Part shown: positions 63,730-64,000 of the stretch, in pieces
How the letters are laid out: every line of letters begins with the position of its first letter
Numbering within the stretch: position 1 is the stretch's first letter
NCBI GenBank assembly: GCA_958295665.1
Contig: OY282559.1
Location: forward strand, 271,758,047-271,822,046
Length of the DNA: 64,000 nucleotides
Direction: 5' to 3'
DNA from: Tipula vernalis
Lineage: Eukaryota > Arthropoda > Insecta > Diptera > Tipulidae
The notes under the pieces: generated by a model
What the model saw: only the letters and a program-made list of their open reading frames with translations
Told to the model about the DNA's origin: nothing
Databases searched by the model: none
Position numbers and translations under genes: made by a program

Positions 63730-64000
63730 GCAATCATGCTTGGTTTTACCACCAATTAAAATATCATCAAGATAGCAAGACACATCACTAAGACGTGATA
63801 AAATTTTATCCATAAATGACTGAAAGATAGCTCCCAGGGGGTAGGGAGACCAAAAGGTAAACGAGTATAATGGAATTCACGAGAAGATTCTGACACTATC
63901 AGTTGTTGGTAGGCCACAGTTAAACTAGCAAATATGTCATCAATCCTAGGAATCGGATAATGCTCAGACTTTAATAATTTATTAATGGTCACTTTAAAAT
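63730..64000 (-). pseudogene. Gypsy reverse transcriptase fragment at the window edge
   Basis: A minus-strand RT of mag/gypsy type enters from beyond 64,000: INKLLKSEHYPIPRIDDIFA, then FHYTRLPFGL (about 63,860). After a frame change near 63,840 comes a catalytic block that reads YLDDILIGG near 63,750-63,775. A segment between IFASLT and YQQL (the LDL.SGA motif) is deleted near 63,915. Only RT is present; similarity ends near 63,730. Confidence 0.8.

Overview
This window looks like gene-poor, AT-rich insect nuclear DNA. I found no convincing host exon. Nearly every interpretable open frame belongs to a transposable element: mariner, piggyBac, pogo/Tigger and PIF/Harbinger DNA transposons, Ty3/gypsy and BEL/Pao LTR elements, several non-LTR lineages, and a tRNA-derived SINE. 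This mix is typical of insects. I cannot fix the order; a beetle or another holometabolous insect is only a guess. All family calls come from motif reading, with no database search.

Layout. Positions 1-6.4 kb hold a broken mariner and a decayed gypsy element whose protease region is split by a 659-bp palindromic MITE. Positions 6.4-13.7 kb are AT-rich DNA with a hairpin and an old degenerate ~430-bp repeat. Positions 13.7-17.4 kb carry a transposase tail, a broken Tigger and a field of short repeats. Positions 18.6-25.4 kb are one CR1/L2-like non-LTR element on the minus strand whose ORF1 has a PHD finger. It is interrupted by a piggyBac at a TTAA site and by a mariner with perfect 29-bp terminal repeats. 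Positions 25.4-39.3 kb hold scraps: mariner, jockey ORF1, a BEL integrase, and a non-LTR reverse transcriptase with no 3' end. Positions 39.3-43.2 kb are two unrelated gypsy fragments fused end to end, followed by a young SINE with a perfect 14-bp target duplication.

The most interesting part is 46.3-62.8 kb, a nested stack. A ~2.3-kb pogo-like transposon, minus strand, was split twice at sites only 24 bp apart. One insertion is a Harbinger-type element with ~1-kb inverted arms and a CTG duplication; one arm later received a 5'-truncated, poly(A)-tailed non-LTR copy. The other is a mag-like gypsy with very short 131/136-bp LTRs and a CTTAC duplication. Inside the mag-like RT gene sits a second gypsy (54,176-59,866) in the opposite orientation. 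Its two 423-bp LTRs look identical and its gag and pol frames are open. It is the youngest LTR element here and the only one that looks competent to move.

The window ends in another gypsy RT fragment that runs off the edge. No host operon or pathway can be described. The value of the window is its readable insertion history, with target duplications and empty sites that can be tested directly.
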